Source: Nematostella vectensis (taxonomy: Eukaryota > Cnidaria > Anthozoa > Actiniaria > Edwardsiidae). Taken from it: a DNA stretch of 64,000 nt. The number at the start of each line of letters is the position of its first letter. Position 1 is the first letter of the stretch. This document shows, in pieces, positions 33,000 to 44,800 of the stretch. The position numbers and the translations under genes were made by a program. The notes under the pieces were generated by a model. The model was not told the origin of the DNA. It saw nothing but the letters and a program-made list of their open reading frames with translations, and made no database searches. Where the stretch lies: assembly GCF_932526225.1 (NCBI RefSeq), contig NC_064035.1:11767296-11831295 (forward strand), given 5' to 3'.

Positions 33000-35103
33000 T
33001 GACATAGCATCACCAAGGAAACCTGAATGACTTATTTTAAAAGAAAATGCAATGTAATATATACTTCGTAAATCTCTCTGCACCTCGACAAAGACCTTAA
33101 ACATTTTACTAAATAATTGTAATATAATAAATCTCTCTGCACCTCGACAAAAACCTTAAACATTTTACTAAATGATGTAATATAATATATCGAACAAAAT
33201 GCGTCGCCGTGTTGTCCTTGGGTTAACAGCTCGCAGCTCCTCCCTCCTTTTTATCTACAGCCCTCCGCGCTTTGCTCCGTTTCCCTAATTTGTTGCCCCA
33301 CCCTCCTAATAAAGTACACATCTACTGCGTTATCCTGTGATGTGACTGCTTTCAAGCACACCCTCCAAATTATGTTCATTTCCTCTGCGTTTTACTCGGG
33401 TTCATTACTTTCCGGGCCCGAGCAGTGAGAAACATTTTTTACACTGATGGAGTGGGGAAGGGGGGGGGGGGGGATCAGATCCTGTGTTAGGATCTTCACA
33501 CAGGGTTTGGTATACGTCGTATACACTCGCGGGTTTTGCACATCGGATTTCGTCATGGCATAACTGCCGGAACGACTAGATTTAGATTTTTCGAATAAAA
33601 GTGAGTATTGGATATCACATTAACGATGTTTCTCGCACCACTCGTGCAAATTTCACACCCGGCGTAAAAATCACGGGGAAATATTTTCAATACATGTATT
33701 GCTTATCATATATACTAGAAAAAACATCTTTTCTTTCGAGATTTTTGGGCTAGATATTTGGGGGATTCCCAATTCTCTGATTACGTAAGCGTGTGATTAC
33801 CATTGTTATCATCGAAAATCAGAACACTAGACACGATAATACAGGAGCACTACGTATAATTGCATCCGAAGAGAGCTCAGACATCCGATAAACAAATCCC
33901 GATATAAAATACGCTGGTAATACGGAAAAACAAAGCTGTCGTCAGCAAATTCCTATGAAATGATGTAAATTATAAAAAAAAAACGTGAACAAGAAGAGTT
34001 GAGATAGAGTTTTTTTGGGGGGCCCCCGTTTTGCATGCCGGCGACCGACGGTGATCTAAGAGAAAAAGGATATTAGCTTAAAATGAACGTCAAAATACTT
34101 ACACACCCTAGGTGCGATTTGGGAAATTAAACGCGTTCACAAAATTGAGTATCCTAAAAGAATCGAGCCAAACCTTGGTCAGTTCCCGTAAATAACAAGT
34201 GGTGGTCGGTCATTTATATGCAGTCTGTCGGGCTATCAAATGTTTCTCTTTGTATTACTAATGTGTGTATGACTCATTAACACGAAATAATCCAACCAAA
34301 TGATGATGGATAATAGCAAAAGTGAGGATCAAGCCGTATCCTATAATTTAATAATGTTACTTCCTCTAAAGAATTACTCAGTCTCCCGGCGTTCATATGC
34401 TAAGTTGCTAAACATGGATCAACTCCCTTGACACTGAATCCCAGCTAGACTAAGGGACGTCACGCTAAACGGTCTACTGTCTGCCTCCGTATTTCATCGC
34501 TTGTTTCTCAAATAGCTCGAGTGTTCTCGTTTCCTGGGTGCCCTGTTTGAGGTGCTTTCTCTGCTCCGTACTTCCTTCCTTCTTTAAAAATTCTTTCAAT
34601 TACCGGAAATTTTCTGTGGACTCGAACGCGATAGAATTTCCACTCAACTTAAGCGTTGTATGTACATGAATAATATTAGCTAGATTTTTTTACTGTAACA
34701 AGCTGATAAGTAAACCTGTGTTCTTATTCAAGCTTGGCGTCAATTCAAAAGGGAATCAACTTTATTGACTTGGAAAGAGTGTTTTTTATCATATCGCCAG
34801 TGATGTTTATCAAAGGTTGTTCTATTTGGGACACATCCTGATTTGAGCGACTAGATCACACCCCTTTTTGTTAACCACAAATATTTGTCACCATACGGCA
34901 TAGCCAATTACAGCCTCCTCGATAGACAATAGGCAATTACCCAATCATCTCGATGTGTCAGGGGAATATGCAACTCTCGTCTCGTTGTTGCTCTTTAAGC
35001 TGGTGCCAATAATCTGCCAAAAGCAGAAAGTGAGATCTCAGTAGAACACATCACGTAGAGTTGTTCAGTCACACCTCGAGCTACCATCGACAACATATGA
35101 AAT
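33000..35103. other. intergenic region, PGAP3 to homeobox gene
   Basis: A 59-bp tandem duplication (copies from 33070 and 33129) carries an AATAAA at 33126-33131, a plausible PGAP3 poly(A) signal. A G-rich run lies near 33461-33473. No other gene recognised; the final few hundred bases should contain the homeobox promoter. Confidence 0.6.
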
Positions 35104-35120
35104 ATGGAGGCAGCTCATGA
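35097..35120 (+). promoter_or_regulatory. short upstream ORF overlapping the homeobox start codon
   Basis: An ATG at 35097 opens a 7-codon frame that ends in TGA at 35118-35120, overlapping the main ATG at 35104 in another frame. If transcribed as 5' UTR it could lower translation of the homeobox protein. Confidence 0.5.
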
Positions 35121-37455
35121 CAAGTCTGTTATAAAGAATTATGGTTCTGCGTTCACACCAGTAAAACCCACTCACTCCCTCAATAACGCCTCGGTGTTCA
35201 AGCACCCCTTTTCAATAAGAAGTCTTTTAGAACTTGACGAAAGGGACGTCGCCGAGAGTTCACCCTTTAGGAGTTTCAGCCCTGAGCATGGCTCGACCTA
35301 CTCTGCCCGCTCGCCTGATTGCGAGGAACACTGCGAAGAAGCCTACACGAGTCCAGAGGTTGTCCCGTACTCATCGTGGCTCTGTATCCCTGGGCGCTCC
35401 ACTAGTACACGCGGTAAGCTGCCTATGGAAGATTTACGGTAATAGCTAAGGTTCGCATGCCTACTCGTGTTTTGTATTTGATTTATAGCGCTACGCGCAC
35501 GATTGATAACAATTGATTTATAGTACGTTGTCAATTCAAAGCCCGGGATTCAAAGTACGTGATATATTAGCTCGATTAAACGACTTGTTCGATAGAACGA
35601 TGCGATATTTCGTTCCCTTACAATAAATCATTATTCATTTAGGTAAGTACTTGGTATTGAGTGGAGCCTATCGCGGCACACTCCAGCGCAGCTTCATTTT
35701 TAGATAATCCTAAAGGTTATTAGCCGAAACACAATAATACCGATAACCCTTCATAGATCTCGATATATATCGCTGGGGAGTTATTGTGTTTTTTTTTTTT
35801 CACCAAGCTCGCATCCCTTCTACTCGAAAATGTAATCGCAAGAGCCACTATGAGGGGACGTCAGGAGTGAGAAATGTATAAACGACGAAAGTACCGCAAG
35901 AAAAAGAAAAATTTAAAAAAGAAAAATTTAAAAAAAGGCGAAAAGAAAAAGACAAGAACATTAGAACGAATGTCTCCACTTCACGAGTTTTCGAACTCAT
36001 TAGGTACCATTTGTAACATGGTAATAATAATCTGCCCTAGTCGTTCCAGTCCTAACAAGCATAGGTTTTTACACTCTTCATAAACGTGTTATGATATAAT
36101 TATATCTACAGACCGCTCTTCGAGCGCAAAATTTTTGCAGCGCGCGATTCAAGTTAGTTGTTGAAGCTCCTTGAGGTAGTGTAACATTGTCCTTGTCCTA
36201 TGGCGCACAAGCCTCTTTATTGCCGCCACCATGGCGCTCGCAAAGTGCGAATTTGCGAATGCAAAAGACTCACGTCTCGTTTAAGGTGTTAATGAAATTA
36301 TAATAATCAGCTCACACCTAATCTTGGCGTTTCCCTCTCGCAGTAGGGTCCCTACTTGAGACGGGAAGATATGTCCTTTCCCCCAACCTTCGCGTTTCTA
36401 GTTGGCATCAAAGATTCAAGCATCAATTCACTCTGAACGCTTCTGTACCTTTGAGGCGTGTTCTGTTTGTAGAAGGGGCTTGATTGGCGCTTATTACCGG
36501 TTTCTTTTTTTTCTTTCAAAACACATGCTTGCTACTACGCAGGCAAATGCCCCTTTTTGTGGAATGCGCTTGATTGCCAACTATAGCTCCCAGCTCCTCA
36601 TTGACTCACCCCGACATGTGCTTGTAGAAGATATATCCTTTCAGTCCCTTTCCATGGGTATAGAAATAAATATATTCATATTTTTCCTTTGTTCACGTCT
36701 TCATAGTTCTGCCAAATATAGCGAGCAAAATTTGAGGGAAGAGAGTTTCCAAATTATAGCTCCACATGAGAGCCGGCTTCTCCTGTACTAGAACTCTTAA
36801 TTAAAACCAAGTTAAGCCTTTTTTGTAAGCACGATATTGCTCTACAGTAGCGGTTCCAGAAATGTATATTTTTTACTCAGACGGTGGATTTATCCAGTTG
36901 AAATAGATATGCCCCTTCATCCGCTCTGTAAAAAGCTTTGTTGGCTATCAACATAATGGGAGGGGGGGGGGGGGGTGTTTAAAAATATGATCTTGTTGTC
37001 ATCAAGAAGACTTATTTATGTTCCCTCTAGAAAAATACAGGTTTTTAACCTACCAGCCATTTGAACCAGATGCATTGCAGGGTTCTATTGTTTTCTTTTT
37101 GTTACTTTTTTCAGAAAATAAAAGAAATGCTGACACCAAACAAGAAAGAAAGCACCCAAAGAAACAAAAACAGCGGCCTCTGTTTGGTCAGAAGCAGATT
37201 CAAAGACTCGAGGAGGAATTCGTCTGCGAGAAGTATATCTCCAAGTCTCGCCGCTCAGCCCTAGCAGCAGAAATAGACTTGACAGACGCCCAAGTTCGCA
37301 CATGGTTTCAAAACAGGCGAACGCGCTGGCGGAAAGAGGAACGGGCTGAGAGCCGATGCGAGAAGACGTCATGGGAAGCCTGTGAGAGCGAAAAACCGCG
37401 AGAGACTGGGTTTACTGGTAACTGTTTGGTTGTCCGTGGTTACTGTCTATCATGA
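35104..37455 (+). CDS. ANTP-class NK/TLX-like homeobox transcription factor, 2 exons, 216 aa
   Basis: Exons 35104-35413 and 37115-37455 join in phase 1. Residues 36-42 are FSIRSLL, an engrailed-homology-1-like Groucho-binding motif, which suggests a repressor. The homeodomain spans about residues 120-179, wholly in exon 2. It has F at homeodomain position 8, L16, F20 and the recognition helix TDAQVRTWFQNRRTRWRKEE, with T47, Q50, N51 and T54. Thr at position 47 is characteristic of TLX/HOX11 proteins, but the rest is diverged, so family assignment is tentative. The C-terminus is short and charged. Intron 1 (35414-37114) contains nothing else I recognise except a G-rich run near 36962; a 129-codon ORF at 36402-36791 in it is not supported. 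Confidence 0.9.
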
Positions 37456-37968
37456 GTGGTCAGTGGGTCTAAAAACCGCGGGAAAATTGGACTATCACTC
37501 GTCAAGCAAGTCATACATATTTAGGGCATTTTACTGAGAAAAAAGGTCAAGGGTGCTGCAGTGATTCAACGAACTGAAGGGAATAGGAAATCTTTTGAGA
37601 CCTAAGACTAAGGTTTCGAGTTTCGAAATGCCAATGATAAAACTAAAAACGTATTCATCAAAATATTGGGTGCTGAGTTTGATTGTAACGATCTCAGATT
37701 TGCTATGTATCTTTCTGTATATAATCGTATTACATGTCTTCCTGCGTCTAGTCTAAGTGTCAGGCTAAGAACGGCTGCGCAGATCACCTTGCGTCATTTC
37801 TTTCATCATTTTAAAGGAAGGATGGGACGAACAAAGCAGGGAAAGCCCGTTAATTCTAACCATCAAGAAGGACGAGAAGCATTATGTTAGAGGAGTAGAA
37901 ATGACAAAAATAGGATTAACCTATTGACTTCTTACCCGGCCGTAACCCAAACAATTCATTCATATTAA

Positions 37969-38199
37969 AGGGGCAGTCGCACCGGTAGCGGTATTTTTCA
38001 AGAGTGCTACCGTCACCAATCCGGCACAGAGAAAAACTACTCGACACTATCTAAAAGCTGTTTGATTGTCTTATTGTGAGCAAATTCGGCGCGATGCAAA
38101 CGGATTTCATATCTACATAATTTTTCAGCCGTCTATTTCGTACTCAAGAAATGACGATTCCACAGTGTATTTTTACTTTGAAACGGTGTGACTGCCCCT
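37969..38199. mobile_element. MITE with TTAA target-site duplication
   Basis: A 231-bp element with ends AGGGGCAGTCGCACCG and CGGTGTGACTGCCCCT, flanked on both sides by TTAA (37965-37968 and 38200-38203). That is the signature of piggyBac-type non-autonomous elements. No coding capacity. Confidence 0.85.
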
Positions 38200-38203
38200 T
38201 TAA

Positions 38204-38335
38204 AAATAAACACGAGATCAAGGTACTCAGGCGTCAGTCTAATGGAAAAATGGCCTTGAAACTATGTAACAGTCACCAAATAATAGTACAATAATGTACA
38301 TTTTGCTCAGTTGTATAGCCAGGGGTCAATGGGCA
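38204..38335. repeat. short copy of the dispersed repeat seen at 20955-21900
   Basis: Shares AATAAACAC, TACTCAGGC-TCAGTCTAA and CCAAATAATAG with the left end of the longer copy, and AGCCAGG-GTCAATGGG with its right end. It lies immediately beside the TTAA element. Confidence 0.6.
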
Positions 38336-38815
38336 GACATCGGAAAGCTAGTTCTTTCAGACTGGGGATTTCTACCTTTCCATGTTTGTGTCATCGGATT
38401 TCTACTGTTGTACATCAATTACACGCATTACAATATCACGTTTGAACTTTTATTGTTTGTTCATGTGCTCATAAGATAAGTTATAACAGAAGGCTTTGAT
38501 GATGCCAACCTGCTCTGGAAGCAGTCCAGCAGGTTGCTATCATCCACCATATAATGTTAAAATCTTTAAATGAAACATAGCATTGGAATACTCCAATTAT
38601 CCCGTATATCAGTCTAATCATAGGTTATAATTTTATCTGTGGAATCTTTGTCTTGGAATCTATGAAAAATAGTAAGTCCCTATTCCATAATCAGTGACAA
38701 TATTTACAATGAACTAACCATGGCAGGCATATTAACTAATTCATAGTTAATTCTTATTTGTGCATGCCCTCAATAACATATCTACAGTACATACTTATTT
38801 ATCTCATGTACATTA
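38336..38815. other. PDK 3' flank / 3' UTR
   Basis: AT-rich sequence immediately downstream of the PDK stop on the minus strand; no other gene recognised. Confidence 0.5.
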
Positions 38816-41800
38816 TTAAAGTGCTTTTTTTCTCGGACAGTTTTCACCAATAGTTCTTCTTGTGTTGTATGTGGAAATAAATCTGTGAGTGCCTGGCCGG
38901 CCATAGAACCTTGAGGAACTCCAGTCACTTGCGTAGTTAGCAGATGCCCTTACTTCCTCATAGTTCTTTGGGGTCCTTCGGTTATACATGGGTAATACTT
39001 CACTTGCATCTGTTGACAGAGCCTAATGGAAAGATGGATAATCAATACATGTTTCTTATCACAACGCAAACATGAAAAAGGGTATTACTGATTGAGTGAT
39101 TTGAGAGTGATATTGCTGCAAGGCTAACAAATCCCAAACCCTAGATTGTATCCCTAAATTGTACATGTGAAAGGAACTAACCTTGAGCCATATAACAGCA
39201 TCTGTTCCATATCCTTCCATTGAATACAACTGCAGATCTCCATCGAAATACTTTGCATAGAGTCTAGAGAGGGGCAAACCATAACCATACCCAGCCTACA
39301 AGATAGCAAGCAATATACAGTTCAGAGGGTCACAAGAGATAAAAAGCATTACATAAGGTGCCCTTTATAGAATGCAAACAAATATCAAGATAAACCCAGG
39401 ACACATTGAAGACCAAGTAAGACACAAAAAGAGTAAAAGTGCAAAAAATCGGGTTTTCCTGCAAACCCATGAGACCTGACATTCATAAGATGCTCTTCAA
39501 AAATGTAAGAAATCAAGACATCTCGCAAATTCACGAGACCTATTACAATACCCACATTAACTAGCAGTGCCTGCTTTGTCGTTCTGAAGGTGCAAGGCAG
39601 ATCCAGTAATAGATTGGTCCCTCAAATGAGTGAGCGAGTCTGTCTACCTATCAGCCTATCCTTGGCCCTAACACATTAGGGTTATTTGAACTTCAAAACA
39701 TAAGGATGGGTGGATGGACCCATTGCTAGATCTGCCATGAGGTGTAGTTTCTACAGCTCAGACATACAATGTAGTCCCAGTATTGGTAGGGCTCTTTGTC
39801 CCTCCTCCGCTGTGTAGCATATCCCCTGATCCTCACTCGGCTGTTAGAACTACCCAGTTCTGAGCCCAAGCCTGGAGAGTACTGGCAATAAAGCATAGTT
39901 ATAGCTACTTAAAGATGCTACCCAACAAGAAGGGAAGGCTTAGTAATTAGATTTGTTTGAAGAGATTAAGAAATATATTAGAGGTACAGTAATAATGTCT
40001 TTGAATAAAAAGCATCTTACCAGTGGGGCGACAGTCCCAGATGTGGATGGCTCAGGAGCTGTGGAATAGTGATATTCAAAGACCTCATCTATCTTGCTAC
40101 GAGGGATGCCTCCACCCTTGTCTGATATCTAAAAATTCAAAACAATGACTATCTTAGTTTACATTAAAAAAATCAACAATTGCTTTAGCAGTAAGATACA
40201 ATGGAAATAATAAGTATGCTATTACTTGATAAGTAATAAGACATGGCACAAGTTGCAGTTTTGTTTGAGTTTAAAGGCTGTTTACCTTAATGGTAAGATC
40301 TTCCCTGCCTTTGGTTATCATAACTTGAATAGGAGGCATATCCACGCTGGTCGAGTAGTTTTCTGTGACTGCTCTCATTGCATTCTGTATTATACATTCA
40401 AATATATTAGGCCAAAGTTCGACAATCATGATTGCAAGAAACATTAAAAATCTCTGTACTCACCTTTAGCAGTTCAAATAGCATGTGATATAGGTGAGCT
40501 GGCAGGTAGGCAAACTTGATATGGCTTATCGACTCGTAGGCTATAGGGGCAGTGAACAGAGGTCACCAACAAAATATGAGACTACATGATTGTCAAGTGT
40601 TTGATTGCAAAACACAATGTGCTAATTTACCAGGTTTCAAGAAAAATTAATTTCCCTTGTGGGAAGCTAAACAAACAAAAATCTAACATGCCTTGAATAT
40701 AGGTGGATTTGTCATGTATTTTTAAACACAGAATTTAAATTTATCTTTTTATATATTTAATTCAAACAAGGCACAATAAGTTAAACATTTTTTTAAAATT
40801 ATTCAATAGGTTTTGCAATCAAACTTTTTAAATCCCAACTTCAAATAAATGAATAAATAAATATTGCTTCCAATATTCAAGTGTGAACATGATCTGCTTA
40901 CTAAAAGCACTAACTCAAGCAAAGCAAAGCTCACATACTTGTCCCAGTATTAGACATTTAAGAGGTTATAAATGTACAAATAAAAAAACAAATTGCTTAG
41001 CACTTTTGGTATATACTCTAACTTTCTGATTTGCTAAAGCTAAAAGTAAAATAGCAAACACACCATTATGTTCGCTGACCACAAGCTCAGGTGAAGAACA
41101 ATAGTACTGGTCACACAGGAATCTTGCATTATTAGCTGCATCTGCAAAATCAAAATTATTATTATGTTAGATGCTTCTTTTGCAATACTTCCAAATAAAA
41201 ATAAATCTGTCTTTCAAAATACACATTTCTAATGAGGCTATGAGAGTTTTGGTCAAAACAACCCACAAGGTTTAAACTTTACCTTCTACTATTGAGGCAA
41301 CATGACAGTTGGGATCAAAACAGCCCACAAAGTTACTCTTGGAGCTTCTAGCTGCCTCGTGGCCAAACAGCATCAAGTGCTGGGTGATCAAAATCCTTAT
41401 TCCAATTCTGTTCATGTAAAAACGATCTGTGAAGTTACAGAGGTCATAAGTTGGGTATACAGTAATCAGTATGACTACTTATTTAATGCTACATGTATAT
41501 TGTACATATACCAGCACTGGAAAATCAAACCCATCGCTTTTTGCTGATGGTTAGTTTTTCAATCTATGTACAAAATCCAGTGCAGAGTTCCTTAATGCTA
41601 CTTAACAAATTCAGTAGAGCATTCTCATTACTCACCCAAGAAGTATTGAATAGAGGGATGAAATGCAGACAATCCTTCCTTTTGCCTTAGTTCCATTATT
41701 CCCTAAAAGGGTAAATACCAGGATAGAACCACATGAAGTGTTTTGATAACTGGTACATCTTAACTCAGTTTAACTAACAGAGGTATAAAATAAAGAATTT

Positions 41801-44800
41801 ATTTAATACAACAAGCAGTAAAAAAAATATGTACCTGTGCCATGGTCTCTACTACATTGTTATGTCTCTGTTTGATATGAGCCAACGTCTCAGTAAATCT
41901 GAAAACAAAAGTACAGTAGAATAACCAACAATATAGATTAACACATGGCATTGGCGCTGATAAAACTACTATAGCTGCTATTATTGAGTTTAATAAGTAA
42001 TCAATAAGCATCACCTCATAGCTGGTCAAGCTAAGGTGTAAGAAGAGGATAATAAGAAGTTTTGTAGACGTTTATTCAACGGTGAAACGAGCCATGAGTC
42101 TTGCACAATCTAATGAGGGTCCTGGGTCACGTTCTGAGCACGTGCTCTGTCACGCAACTTGTCACATCTTCCCTCTTTTAACAGTAACGCTAATGGTTGG
42201 TTAAAACAACATTATAATAATCAAAGGGTAAAAATCGAAATTTTACAACTAAAATCATACGATGGATTATTACTAATGTTCAGTGTCCTAACAGTTTCAA
42301 TGTTATTTTGGCACATAGTCTTTGAGCCATGCAGGAGGCTTCACCTCCCGCCGAGGCCTTGTTATAGCCTGTGAAGAATCTGGTGGCAGGGCAACCTGGC
42401 TGGGTTGCTGCTGAGCATCATCGGGTTCTGGTGATTCCAGAACATCAGGTACTTGGCTGTTTGTTTCTCCAGTGCTGATCAACTGTCGGCGGTTTCGTCG
42501 GTAGGTGGTACCTTCAGTCTCGACGTTGTAGCTCCTAGGTCCGGCTTGACCTAAACACGTACCAGGCGTCCACGTGTCTTGTCCTGGTAGCTTCATGCGC
42601 ACAGTTTCGCCGACAGCGATGGGCTCCAGGGGCTTGCTGTGCTTATCGTAATAAAACTTCTGGCGTTGCTTGGTACCTATCAACTTCCTGGTGTCCTCTT
42701 CAGTGTTGTAGCTAGGCTGTAGTAGGGAACCAGCCACAGGGAGAAGTGTTTTGCATCGACGTCCGAAAAGGCGCTGGGCCGGGCTAGTTCCGATTCCAGC
42801 AGTCGGAGTATTCCGCCAGTCGAGAAGTGCTTGGAATTCTGACCCCCCGGATGTCTTGCATTTTTTAAACAGCCTCTTTACTGTCTGTACAGCATTTTCC
42901 GCTTTCCCATTTGCTTGGGCATATCTTGGGGATGACGTCTTGTGTTCGAACATCCAGGTCTTGGCAAATACACTAAACTCCGCTGATGCGAACTGCGGTC
43001 CATTGTCGGTTATAAGGGTGTCTGGGATGCCAAACCTGGCAAATATTGCCTTCAGCTCCTTTATTATTGCTCGTGACGTCACTGTGTTAAGCCGGGCCAC
43101 TTCTATGTAGTTGCTGAAGTAGTCACTGACCACTAGCAGTGTTCGGTTGTCGAGCTCACAGAGGTCAGCTGAGACCTTTTCCCAAGGTCGAGCGACAAAC
43201 TCATGTTGGAGAATTGGCTCCTTTCGTTGGCCACTGCGATGAGTCAAACATACTTCGCATTTTGTGATGTACTCCTTCAACTCGACAGTCATCCGTGGCC
43301 AGAAAAACGTGTCTCTTGCTCGTCTTATGCAGCCTTCTATACCGATGTGGGATGAGTGTGTCTTTTCCATAAGCTCCTTCCTCAGGGCTCTAGGAACCAC
43401 CAACTGTTGGCCTTTAAAGATGAGTTCTTCTTGGACAGTTAGCTCGTCTCGAATATCAAAGTAAGGATGCACGCACTCCGGCAGGTCTGTTTTGCTCTCT
43501 GGCCAACCTCTCTTTATAACCTCTCGAAGGTTTTGTTGCACCGCATCATCTACTGCTGCATTTTTGAGTTGCTGCCAAGTCTCTTCTCTCACTGGCATCC
43601 ATGATCGATGGTCAATCTCCTCCAGCTCCCTGGTAAACTCCCAGGCGTTGACTTCGGGTAAGTAAGCTCTGCTTAGGGTGTCAGCCAAGTAAAGATCTTT
43701 GCCTTTCTTGTACTTCACATTGAGACTGTAACTCTGCAGACTCAGCAGCATTCGTTGTAGGCGTTTCGGAGCAGTCGCCAGAGGTTTGATGAAGATTGGT
43801 TCCAAAGGCTTGTGATCAGTCTCGATGTTGACGACTTCGCGGCCGTAGACGTACGTATGGAAACGGTCACACGCAAAGACAATCGCGAGCAGCTCCTTCT
43901 CAATCTGTGCATAACGCGTCTCAGCGGGCGTGAGTGCACGTGATGCGTAGGCTACTGGTTGGCCATTCTGTAGTAATGCGGCACCCAATCCGCTCTGCGA
44001 CGCATCGCACTGAAGTGTAATCTCCTCGTCTAGGTTGTAGTACCGCAATACTGGAGTGACTGTAACGGCATCCTTTAGCTTTTCAAACGCAGACTGTTGC
44101 GCATCATCCCAGATGAACTGCACGTCGCTCTGTGTGAGATCCCTCAGCGGCTTTGTGATGTCTGACAGCTGGGGCAGGAACTTTGCAAGGTATTGGGCTA
44201 GGCCTAACAGACGCTGTACCCCAAGCTTGTCGGTCGGTGAGGGCATGTCCACAATTGCTCGCACTTTAGCAGGGTCGACTTTAAGTCCCTTGTCAGTTGC
44301 TATGTGGCCAATGAAGAGTAACTCTGATTTCCTAAGTCTCATCTTGTCGGGATTCAGGTGTATGTCCCGTTGATCACAACGGTTTAGGAATGCCAGGAGG
44401 TTCCTGTCGTGATCCGCCGTTGCCTCCTCGTAGCTCTCGCCATAGCCCACTACCAGGAAATCATCAGCAACAACTTCGGTTCCAGTCAGACCTTCGGCAA
44501 ATTCATGCATCTTTCTTTGAAACACTTCTGGTGCTGAGGAGATCCCGAAAGGCATTCTCTTCCATCGGTATCGGCCAAACGGTGTATGGAAAGTTGTTAG
44601 ATAGGTTGACTCTTCCTCTAGCTGGACGTGCCAGAAACCGTTGCGGACATCCAACAACGTGAACACCTTGGCACCGTGTAATCGTGTTGCAACCTCTTCT
44701 ATGGTTGGTAGGGGATAGTTTTCCCTCTGGATGGCTTTGTTGAGATCCTTTGGGTCTAGGCATATTCGCAGTTTTCCATCTTTCTTGGGAACTACTACCA

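Noticed and set aside
36402-36791. 129-codon ORF in the homeobox intron
   Set aside because: No family features and no phase-compatible splice sites found.
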